14,956 nucleotides of DNA from Thermotogaceae bacterium (GTDB lineage Bacteria > Thermotogota > Thermotogae > B21-G9 > HyVt-16): NCBI GenBank assembly GCA_011043375.1, contig DQYP01000120.1:1-14956 (forward strand). Reading direction: 5' to 3'. Within the stretch, counting starts at the first letter, position 1. Each line of letters opens with the position of its first letter. The position numbers and the translations under genes were made by a program. The notes beneath the pieces are model-generated. The model saw only the letters and a list, made by a program, of their open reading frames with translations. It was not told where the DNA came from and did not search any database. Shown one piece after another: positions 7,867 to 13,866 of the stretch.

Positions 7867-8890
7867 CGTTTTTCCATAATCCTCCCTGAATTCCTTTGAT
7901 TTTCAATCCGAAAAGGCTATAAGCTTTCTCGGTAGCCATTCTCCCTCTGGGAGTTCTAACGATAAAACCTGCCCTCAACAGATACGGCTCATACACTTCG
8001 CTTATGGAATCATGTTCTATACCAACCGATGCAGCAATGGATTTTATTCCAGCAGGTCCACCGTTGTAGTTTTCTATCAGAACTTTTAAAATTTTTCTGT
8101 CGAGTGGATCCAAACCATACTCATCTATCTCTAAAATTTCCAGAGCTTTTTTGGCGATTTCGAGATCTACCACATTTTTTCTTTCAACCGTTGCAAAATC
8201 CCTGATTCTCTTTAAAAGTCTATTTGCCACCCTGGGAGTCCCTCTTGAACGTCTAGCAATCTCCAAAGCGGCTTTTTCATCTAACGCTATATTGAGTATA
8301 CTTGCTGATCTAAGCACGATCTTTTTTAGATCCTCTTCACTGTAAAAATCTAATTCCAAACTTATACCAAACCTATTTCTCAGTGGTGAGCTCAAAAGCC
8401 CCATCCTAGTGGTTGCACCCACTAACGTAAAAGGTGAAAGATCTATTCTTATCGATCTCGCGCTCGGACCCTTTCCTATCATTATATCCACTGCAAAGTC
8501 TTCCATTGCTGTGTATAGAACTTCCTCTATTGTTTTGTTTAGCCTATGTATCTCGTCTATAAACAAAACATCTCCTTCCTCGAGGGATGTGAGTATGGCT
8601 GCAAGATCTCCTTGTTTTTCTATAACTGGTCCGCTTGTTATATGCAATTTAGTATTGAGTTCATTCGCTATTATATAGGCAAGCGTAGTTTTTCCAAGTC
8701 CTGGTGGACCAGCTAATATAACATGATCCAAATGTTCGTTTCTTATCCTTGCAGATTCTATCGCTATAGAGAGCTTCCTTGTGACCAATGGTTGCCCTAT
8801 AAATTCATCAAGAGTTTCAGGGCGCATTCGAGTTAAAACAATATCATCTTTTGCCGGTTCAGGTGAAACCAGTCTATCTTGTCTTTCCAC
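7859..8890 (-). CDS. ruvB: Holliday junction branch-migration ATPase RuvB
   Basis: The 343-residue hexameric AAA+ motor that, with RuvA, drives branch migration at Holliday junctions during recombinational repair. Visible features are the N-terminal RPETLDEFIGQ, Walker A GPPGLGKT (61-68), Walker B VLFIDEIH (108-115), sensor GATTR (158-162), the arginine-finger region LRNRFG (170-175), sensor 2 RGTPRVANRLLKR (216-228) and a C-terminal winged-helix domain (about 255-335) with GGPAGIKSIAASVG and TPRGRMAT. Length is usual. The start is GTG at 8890, with AGAGGAG 7 nt upstream. It lies 28 nt behind asnS and overlaps yggS by 8 nt. Neither ruvA nor ruvC is adjacent, unlike the ruvAB arrangement of many bacteria. 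Confidence 0.97.
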   Translation of the reverse strand: MERQDRLVSPEPAKDDIVLTRMRPETLDEFIGQPLVTRKLSIAIESARIRNEHLDHVILAGPPGLGKTTLAYIIANELNTKLHITSGPVIEKQGDLAAILTSLEEGDVLFIDEIHRLNKTIEEVLYTAMEDFAVDIMIGKGPSARSIRIDLSPFTLVGATTRMGLLSSPLRNRFGISLELDFYSEEDLKKIVLRSASILNIALDEKAALEIARRSRGTPRVANRLLKRIRDFATVERKNVVDLEIAKKALEILEIDEYGLDPLDRKILKVLIENYNGGPAGIKSIAASVGIEHDSISEVYEPYLLRAGFIVRTPRGRMATEKAYSLFGLKIKGIQGGLWKNDD

Positions 8891-8918
8891 ACAATTACTC
8901 CTCTCTTAATCTTTAATC

Positions 8919-10217
8919 TCATGGATGTAGTCTGTACAAGGTCCTCGCAAAAGGTATTGCTTCTCTTATATGTCTTAAACCGCAGATCCATGCAACCACT
9001 CTTTCCAATCCCATACCAAAGCCACTGTGTGGAACAGAACCAAATTTCCTTAGATCTAAATACCAGTCATAAGATTCCAAAGGAAGGTTATTTTCTTTTA
9101 TTCTTTCAACCAAAAGGTCGTAATCATGAATTCTTTGAGATGCCCCTATTATTTCACCATATCCTTCTGGAGCCAACATATCATCGCACAGAACAACTTC
9201 AGGCCTTTGAGGGTCAGGTTGCATATAAAAAGCCTTTATGTGTCTCGGATAATTGAAAACTATTACCGGTTTATCAAATTCTTGAGAGATAGCCGTTTCC
9301 TCATCTCCACCGATATCATCTCCCCATTTTATATTAAATCCCTTCCTTTGTAGAAGTTTTACAGCATCATCATAACTTATCCTTGGAAACGGCGGCTCGA
9401 TTTTTTCAAGTTTGGAGATATCCCTATCTAATGCTTTTAAATGATTCTCAGCGTGCTCAAGTGTTTTCTGGATCACATAGGAAACCAAATCTTCTTGAAG
9501 TTTCATATTGTCTTCATGTTCATAATACGCAACCTCAGCCTCGTTCATCCAAAATTCCGTTAAATGCCTCCGAGTTTTTGACTTCTCAGCTCTAAAGGTT
9601 GGTCCAAAGTTGTAGACCTTTCCAAAAGCCATACAAGCTGCTTCAAGATAAAGTTGTCCTGTTTGTGCCAAATACGCTTTGCCGTAATCAAAATAATTCA
9701 CTTGAAACAGATTCCCTGCTGACTCTCCAATAGCCCCTGTGAATATGGGAGTATCTATCAAAACAAATCCTCTCGAATCATAAAATTCTCGTATGGCTTT
9801 TACTATTTCATGTCTGATTCGAAGGATATGAAATTGTTTTTTTGATCTAAGCCATAGATGTCTATGATCCATCAAAAAATCTATGCCATGTTCTTTTTTC
9901 CCAATGGGATAATCCTCAATGGGGACCTGAACGATTTTGAGATTTGAAACCTCTATTTCTACTCCGCTCGGAGCTCTTGGGTCTTCTCTAACTTTTCCTT
10001 GCACTATTATACTGGACTCGAGTCTCAATCTTTTCGCATTTTCAAATATTTCTTCATCGACTTTGCTCTTTTCAAGTACTCCTTGCACAAATCCTGTGCC
10101 ATCCCTAATTTGTAGAAAATGTATTTTACCACTGGACCTCTTGTTGTACAACCAACCTTTTATTTCTACGTTCTCGTTGATATATTTTTTCAAATTTTCT
10201 ATATATACCCAGCTCAA
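8919..10217 (-). CDS. asnS: Asparaginyl-tRNA synthetase
   Basis: A class IIb aminoacyl-tRNA synthetase that charges tRNA-Asn directly. Numbering from the TTG at 10217 (432 residues): the OB-fold anticodon-binding domain spans about 15-98 (VEIKGWLYNKRSSGKIHF, LQIRDGTG); motif 2 is FGPTFRAEKSKTRRHLTEF (204-222); motif 3 is GFGMGLERVVAW (399-410). RRHLTEFWMNEAE and the short inserts favour AsnRS over archaeal-type AspRS. The C-terminus reads IPFART where IPFPRT is usual. A longer frame opens with ATG at 10238, overlapping the upstream stop as ATGA. However, it has no SD of its own, while a perfect AAGGAGGT inside those first codons sits 7 nt before the TTG. I therefore choose the TTG; the longer form adds 7 residues. 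It lies 28 nt before ruvB. Confidence 0.94.
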   Translation of the reverse strand: MSWVYIENLKKYINENVEIKGWLYNKRSSGKIHFLQIRDGTGFVQGVLEKSKVDEEIFENAKRLRLESSIIVQGKVREDPRAPSGVEIEVSNLKIVQVPIEDYPIGKKEHGIDFLMDHRHLWLRSKKQFHILRIRHEIVKAIREFYDSRGFVLIDTPIFTGAIGESAGNLFQVNYFDYGKAYLAQTGQLYLEAACMAFGKVYNFGPTFRAEKSKTRRHLTEFWMNEAEVAYYEHEDNMKLQEDLVSYVIQKTLEHAENHLKALDRDISKLEKIEPPFPRISYDDAVKLLQRKGFNIKWGDDIGGDEETAISQEFDKPVIVFNYPRHIKAFYMQPDPQRPEVVLCDDMLAPEGYGEIIGASQRIHDYDLLVERIKENNLPLESYDWYLDLRKFGSVPHSGFGMGLERVVAWICGLRHIREAIPFARTLYRLHP

Positions 10218-10224
10218 GACCTTT

Positions 10225-10232
10225 ACCTCCTT
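10225..10232 (-). promoter_or_regulatory. Ribosome binding site that decides the asnS start
   Basis: On the minus strand the bases read AAGGAGGT, a full match to the anti-SD, followed by a 7-nt spacer and TTG at 10217-10215. The alternative ATG at 10238 lies upstream of this site and has no purine-rich site before it. Confidence 0.75.
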
Positions 10233-10234
10233 GC

Positions 10235-10606
10235 TCATTTTACTGCTTTTCTAAAAACATCAAAGGAATTTTTATGTTCTTTATCATGCTCCAAATGCTT
10301 ATATCTGTTGTATGCCATTTCTGCAAATTTTCCAACTATTGATTCCAAATCGCTCTTCTCAAAATACTCCTTAAGAATATCTTTTAATTCACCCTCAAAC
10401 AAATATTTTCTTTCGGTTTCTGGTGCGAAACCGATGTACTCTATATAATTCTCAGGTAGATCTGGTAATATCAGTTTGAAAAGTTTAAATATAGTGTCAA
10501 TGAAGACGTTCGCAACATCATTGATCCTTTTTGCTTCATTCAACGCTTCCCTATAACGGTGTACGAGTTCCTTTTCATACTTGACAAAAGACAATTTATC
10601 ACCCAT
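10235..10606 (-). CDS. Hypothetical protein, first gene of the long minus-strand operon
   Basis: A 123-residue protein that I do not recognise. It is predicted soluble, with no signal peptide or membrane segment, rich in charged residues (many Lys, Glu, Asp) and apparently mostly helical. The stretch about 35-48 (VFIDTIFKLFKLIL) is the main hydrophobic core, followed by a Pro-rich turn (LPENYIEYIGFAPETERK) and amphipathic helices to the end. No metal-binding cysteines or nucleotide motifs are visible. The reading frame is convincing: ATG at 10606 with GGGAGGG about 6 nt upstream, codon use like its neighbours, a promoter-like region before it, and a stop that abuts or overlaps the start of asnS. 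Its co-transcription with asnS and ruvB hints at a housekeeping role, but no function can be assigned. Confidence 0.8.
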   Translation of the reverse strand: MGDKLSFVKYEKELVHRYREALNEAKRINDVANVFIDTIFKLFKLILPDLPENYIEYIGFAPETERKYLFEGELKDILKEYFEKSDLESIVGKFAEMAYNRYKHLEHDKEHKNSFDVFRKAVK

Positions 10607-10626
10607 GAAATCCCTCCCATCATCAT

Positions 10627-10660
10627 GTTCTATTAACTAAAAGTATTGAAAAATATTCAA
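10627..10660 (-). promoter_or_regulatory. Putative promoter of the eight-gene minus-strand operon
   Basis: Read on the minus strand, TTGAAT (10660-10655) is followed after 17 nt by GTTAAT (10637-10632), a fair -35/-10 pair that would give a leader of roughly 20 nt. Bases 10651-10627 are the second copy of the 25-nt motif found at 41-65. The -35 region also lies in a small inverted repeat, TTGAA/TTCAA (10646-10650 and 10656-10660). A second possible pair is TTGATG with TAATAA further upstream. Confidence 0.5.
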
Positions 10661-10733
10661 AAGCTTATTATCCTTACTTCGTTACTCATCAATAGCATCT
10701 CATATTCTCTCACTGTATTAATAATATCATATA

Positions 10734-10742
10734 TGCTAAAAT
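10734..10742 (+). promoter_or_regulatory. Extended -10 promoter for the glycosyltransferase operon
   Basis: TG at 10734-10735, one base, then TAAAAT (10737-10742) forms an extended -10 element. The -35 is poor (CTGTAT or TGTATT around 10713-10719), as is common with extended -10 promoters. Transcription would begin near 10749, leaving about 20 nt before the ATG at 10770. Confidence 0.5.
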
Positions 10743-10758
10743 CTATTTGTGCCAAAAC

Positions 10759-10764
10759 GGAGGG
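10759..10764 (+). promoter_or_regulatory. Ribosome binding site that decides the glycosyltransferase start
   Basis: GGAGGG with a 5-nt spacer before ATG 10770. The frame can be extended upstream to GTG at 10749, but that codon would be at or near the transcription start and would place this SD inside the coding region. Confidence 0.75.
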
Positions 10765-10769
10765 ATGAA

Positions 10770-12026
10770 ATGGTGAGTAGTACAAAAAAATTGAAAATTG
10801 TTATGTTCTCTGAAACATATATTCCGCAAGTTAATGGTGTTGCCACATCGATACATCTATTTAGAAAATATCTTGAAAAACGTGGCCATGACGTTTATAT
10901 TGTTGCTCCTGCTTCACCTGAAAATGATGACAAAGTTCTTTTGATTGATGGAATAACTTTCCCAATGGAAAAGCAACATAAATTACCAATACCAGACAAC
11001 AGGCTGATAAACAATCTCATATTGGAAATAGATCCCGACGTGATACACAGTCACGCCCCATTTACTTTGGGAATAGCAGCGTTGAGAACCCAAAAAAAAT
11101 TCGGCATACCACATGTACATACTTACCACACCCTTTTAGTTGAATACAGACATTACATTCCGAAACCATTCACTCCTCCAAGAAATGCAGTAGAAGAATT
11201 CAGTGCATGGTTTTGTAATCAAGTGGATCATGTGGTTTCTCCAACTGCAGAAATTAAAGCGGAGCTCCAAAAATATGGAGTAGAAAAACCGATAACAATT
11301 TTACCAACCGGAATAGATATCGAATCTTTTGAAAAACATGATAAATTTAGTATAAGGGAAAAACATGAAATCACGTCAAACGATAAGATTCTGCTTTTTG
11401 TTGGAAGATTAGCAAAAGAAAAGAACCTGGAATTTATATTGGAGATCTTTGAGGAATTATACAAAAAATTTAGAAAAATCAAATTGATAATCGTTGGAGA
11501 TGGACCGATGAGACCGAAAATAGAAGAATACAAGAATGAAACACAAGCGGGAAGGAACATAATACTCACTGGGTATATCAAAAGAAATGACTTGATAGAG
11601 TATTATAAACAATCAGACTTATTCATCTTTGCTTCAGTAACAGAAACCCAAGGACTGGTTGTTCTGGAATCCTTAGCGGCTGGTACACCCGTAGTTGCTG
11701 TGGCAAAAAAGGGTATAAAAGACGTTCTAATGGATGGTCAGGGAGCCTTGTTAATCAATGAGGTCGATAAAACTGAGTTCTTAAAAAAAGTTGAGGAACT
11801 CTTGACAAATGAAGAACTCCTTGAAAATCTTTCAATTCTTGGAAAAGAGTACGTAAAAAACTATTGGTCAATGAATATCATGGCTGAAAAACTTGAAAAG
11901 TTATATTTTTCTTTAGAAAAAAATGTCAAGTCAAATCGTAGTTTCAACTTCAACTTGTTTTCAAACATGATCTATAGGCTTTCAAAAATAGGAGATAAAA
12001 TATTCAAAACGGAGGAGGAAGAATGA
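10770..12026 (+). CDS. GT4 glycosyltransferase, diacylglycerol glucosyltransferase type
   Basis: A 418-residue GT-B retaining glycosyltransferase, probably membrane-associated at the cytoplasmic face. The N-terminal acceptor half shows FSETYIPQVNGVATSIHLF (13-31), HSHAPFTLG (93-101) and HVHTYHTLLVEYRHYI (115-130). This pattern is typical of 1,2-diacylglycerol 3-glucosyltransferases and related lipid mannosyltransferases. The C-terminal nucleotide-sugar half shows PTGID (179-183), FVGRLAKEKN (210-219), VGDGP (242-246) and the E-x7-E pair E292/E300 in ETQGLVVLE. A tail of about 35 residues after 380 is rich in Phe, Lys and Asn and may form an amphipathic helix, ending in acidic residues. The likely role is glucosylation of diacylglycerol for membrane glycolipid; the sugar donor and acceptor are inferred from family pattern only. 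It is followed without a gap by a membrane protein and then a phosphatase. Confidence 0.87.
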   Translation: MVSSTKKLKIVMFSETYIPQVNGVATSIHLFRKYLEKRGHDVYIVAPASPENDDKVLLIDGITFPMEKQHKLPIPDNRLINNLILEIDPDVIHSHAPFTLGIAALRTQKKFGIPHVHTYHTLLVEYRHYIPKPFTPPRNAVEEFSAWFCNQVDHVVSPTAEIKAELQKYGVEKPITILPTGIDIESFEKHDKFSIREKHEITSNDKILLFVGRLAKEKNLEFILEIFEELYKKFRKIKLIIVGDGPMRPKIEEYKNETQAGRNIILTGYIKRNDLIEYYKQSDLFIFASVTETQGLVVLESLAAGTPVVAVAKKGIKDVLMDGQGALLINEVDKTEFLKKVEELLTNEELLENLSILGKEYVKNYWSMNIMAEKLEKLYFSLEKNVKSNRSFNFNLFSNMIYRLSKIGDKIFKTEEEE

Positions 12027-12632
12027 ATGTTTCCCGTGCATGTTATAGTTGCGTATTTAACAGCTGACTATGCTTTTACGAACACGAATAAAATCAAAGC
12101 CATGGATAGAAAGGAGCTTTTTAAACACTGGATTTGGGTAGTATTGATATTTTTGGCGTTTACCTTCGATACACTTTTGAAGACCTTTTATGGCCCAATA
12201 ATCTTGATGATCTTATTGGGATTCCACTTTTACAATGATCTTTTGAAAAAGAAAAATTTACTTCTTTCCGAATTTTTAGGAATAACTACATCATTTGTAA
12301 TTAATATCATATTCATAAAACAGCTCAGAAATTCGTATATAACACCAGAATTCTCCTTCTATTTGTTAGGAATGCTATTAGTTTCAGTTGTGGTGAGCAC
12401 GATTGGAAGATCTTTGAAGATCATAGATGAAGATTCTACAGATTCAGATGGAATATCTGAACGCTTAGCGATTTACATTTTCCTTTATGCAGGACAGTAT
12501 CTTTGGGTGTTTATGTCCATAATAACAGCGTTGGTTTATAGATTGATAGTGCAAAAGAAAGCTAATTCGTATTGGCTTTTAAGTCCTTTACTTGGAATAA
12601 TCATTGGTATCCTATGGAAAGTGATGCTCTGA
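12027..12632 (+). CDS. DUF3307-like polytopic membrane protein
   Basis: A 201-residue integral membrane protein with about six hydrophobic segments (around 34-50, 55-70, 82-98, 109-128, 147-172 and 181-199). The N-terminal HVIVAYLTADYAF with a following NKIKAMDRKELFKHW resembles the DUF3307 pattern HLLGDFxxQ...K...HxxxY. The late SERLAIYIFLYAGQYLW resembles the ER(L)xxxxLxxAGQ part of that family. Assignment to DUF3307 is pattern recognition and should be checked. The function of the family is unknown. ATG 12027 directly follows the glycosyltransferase stop (TGAATG), with GGAGGAGG 8 nt upstream inside the preceding gene, so translation is coupled. An acidic Asp/Ser loop (134-141) lies between the fourth and fifth segments. 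Confidence 0.75.
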   Translation: MFPVHVIVAYLTADYAFTNTNKIKAMDRKELFKHWIWVVLIFLAFTFDTLLKTFYGPIILMILLGFHFYNDLLKKKNLLLSEFLGITTSFVINIIFIKQLRNSYITPEFSFYLLGMLLVSVVVSTIGRSLKIIDEDSTDSDGISERLAIYIFLYAGQYLWVFMSIITALVYRLIVQKKANSYWLLSPLLGIIIGILWKVML

Positions 12633-12641
12633 GGTGCTTAG

Positions 12642-13268
12642 ATGAGTACATATGTTATAGGAGATATTCATGGATGTTTCAAATCGTTAAGAAATTTGAT
12701 TGATATTTTGCCTCTAAAAAGCGATGATAAATTGATATTTTTGGGCGATTATATAGACAGAGGTCCCAATAGCAAGGAAGTTGTAGAGTTTCTCATACAA
12801 CTCTCAAAAAGTTATGAATGTGTTTTTATTCGCGGAAATCATGAGCAAATGTTGCTTGACAGTTTCAAAGAAAGTGTGATTTCACAAATTTGGTATTTCA
12901 ATGGTGCTGCTGCAACTTTAAAAAGTTACGGTGGAATCTCGAAGATCCCGACTTCTCATATGGATTTTTTCGTTTCAACTAAATATTATCATATAATTGA
13001 AAATCTATTTTTTGTCCATGCAGGTGTGAAACCCAAGGTAGCTCTGGAAAATCAACGATTGGAAGATTTCCTATGGATAAGAGATGAGTTCATATACTCA
13101 GATGATCCACTACCAGGCTTTAAAATCATCTTTGGTCATACTCCTTTTGAAAAACCATTGATATTGCCCGATAAAATAGGTTTAGATACTGGTTGCGTGT
13201 ATGGTGGAAATTTGAGTTGCCTTTGCTTAGAAGAAAACACAATATTTCAGGTACCCTGTTCTGATTAA
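12642..13268 (+). CDS. PPP-family metallophosphoesterase (Ser/Thr phosphatase or ApaH-like)
   Basis: A 208-residue two-metal phosphatase. All signature residues are present: GDIHG (D8, H10), GDYIDRG (D36, D39, R40), RGNHE (N66, H67), FVHAG (H126) and FGHT (H166). The short size fits the bacterial PrpA/PrpB-like group of serine/threonine phosphatases. The substrate could equally be a phosphoprotein or a dinucleotide polyphosphate, which motifs alone cannot settle. No signal peptide is seen, so it is cytoplasmic. ATG 12642 has GAGGTG 5 nt upstream and begins 9 nt after the membrane-protein stop, making it the third gene of the glycosyltransferase operon. Confidence 0.9.
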   Translation: MSTYVIGDIHGCFKSLRNLIDILPLKSDDKLIFLGDYIDRGPNSKEVVEFLIQLSKSYECVFIRGNHEQMLLDSFKESVISQIWYFNGAAATLKSYGGISKIPTSHMDFFVSTKYYHIIENLFFVHAGVKPKVALENQRLEDFLWIRDEFIYSDDPLPGFKIIFGHTPFEKPLILPDKIGLDTGCVYGGNLSCLCLEENTIFQVPCSD

Positions 13269-13269
13269 T

Positions 13270-13292
13270 TGTAACTTGATTTGATCGTTACA
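13270..13292. repeat. Inverted repeat after the phosphatase gene
   Basis: TGTAAC (13270-13275) and GTTACA (13287-13292) form 6-bp arms around an 11-bp spacer, directly after the phosphatase stop and upstream of the osmC promoter. The stem is short and AT-rich with no good T tract, so it is either a weak terminator or an operator-like site of 23 bp. Confidence 0.35.
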
Positions 13293-13330
13293 TCTATTGT
13301 TTTATTGATAATACAAGTGAAATATACTTT

Positions 13331-13339
13331 TGTTATAAT
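13331..13339 (+). promoter_or_regulatory. Extended -10 promoter of the OsmC gene
   Basis: A consensus TATAAT (13334-13339) is preceded by TG one base upstream (13331-13332), a full extended -10. No good -35 lies 16-18 nt upstream. Two copies of AAGTGAAA (13315-13322 and 13342-13349) flank it, 27 bp apart, as possible regulator sites. Confidence 0.65.
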
Positions 13340-13372
13340 TAAAGTGAAAAAAATCACAGAGGAGGTGGCAAT

Positions 13373-13816
13373 ATGTCTGATTTAACCTTCAAGGTTTCCG
13401 CGGTATCCAATGGCCCTGGAAAAACGACCGTCAAAGCAAGAAAATTTACCATGGTTATCGATGAACCACCAAATCTTGGTGGAACAGATGAGGGTGCAAA
13501 TCCTGTCGAATACTTGCTTGCAGCGCTGGCGGGTTGTTTGAATGTTGTTGGCCATTTGGTAGCAAAAGAAATGGGGATAGATATAAGAGCGCTTTCAATG
13601 GAAATTTCAGGAACTTTGAATCCAGACAAATTATTTGGCAAAACTACAACGGATAGAACCGGTTATAAAAATATAAACGTTGTTTTAAAGATCGATACTG
13701 ATGCCGATGAAAACAAATTAAAAGAATGGATAAAAACTGTGGAAGAAAGATGCCCAGTTTCAGATAATCTTCAACATCCAACACCGATCGATATCAGTTT
13801 TGAGAAAAAATCCTAA
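13373..13816 (+). CDS. osmC: OsmC/Ohr-family peroxiredoxin-like protein
   Basis: A 147-residue cytoplasmic thiol peroxidase of the OsmC superfamily, predicted to reduce organic hydroperoxides. The two redox cysteines are C55 (ALAGCLNVVGHLVAKEMG, on the long central helix) and C127 (ERCPVSDNL). E46 in the NPVEYLLAALAGC stretch and the N-terminal VKARKFTMVIDEPP strand also fit the family. Overall it resembles the shorter OsmC type rather than classical Ohr. ATG 13373 has the strong SD GGAGGTGG about 5 nt upstream. It is a single-gene unit with its own promoter and terminator. Oxidative-stress control is plausible for a strict anaerobe but is inference. Confidence 0.92.
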   Translation: MSDLTFKVSAVSNGPGKTTVKARKFTMVIDEPPNLGGTDEGANPVEYLLAALAGCLNVVGHLVAKEMGIDIRALSMEISGTLNPDKLFGKTTTDRTGYKNINVVLKIDTDADENKLKEWIKTVEERCPVSDNLQHPTPIDISFEKKS

Positions 13817-13852
13817 AGAAATGAGGGGAATTTTATTCCCCTCATTTCTTTT
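13815..13852. terminator. Strong bidirectional intrinsic terminator
   Basis: A perfect 16-bp stem (13815-13830 with 13836-13851) includes GAGGGG/CCCCTC, with a 5-nt loop (TTTTA). T-rich sequence follows on the plus strand (TTCTTTT). On the minus strand the stem is followed by TAGGATTTTTT. It separates the convergent osmC and rhamnosidase genes and begins within the osmC stop codon. Confidence 0.9.
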
Positions 13853-13866
13853 AATAGCTTGAAAAA

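Noticed and set aside
8879..9256. A 125-codon plus-strand open frame antisense to asnS, starting near the ruvB promoter side
   Set aside because: There is no SD, it is entirely antisense to the AsnRS C-terminus, and its residue composition is implausible.
8919..10217. Archaeal-type aspartyl-tRNA synthetase instead of AsnRS
   Set aside because: RRHLTEFWMNEAE in motif 2 and the HSGFGMGLERVVAWICGL motif 3 are of the AsnRS type.
10749..10769. GTG at 10749 as the glycosyltransferase start
   Set aside because: It would place the GGAGGG SD inside the coding region and would coincide with the predicted transcription start. The ATG at 10770 is ideally spaced.
13331..13345. PerR or Fur box over the osmC -10 (TTATAATTAAA)
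   Set aside because: Only one half matches a PerR-like consensus and it coincides with the extended -10; the second half is missing.
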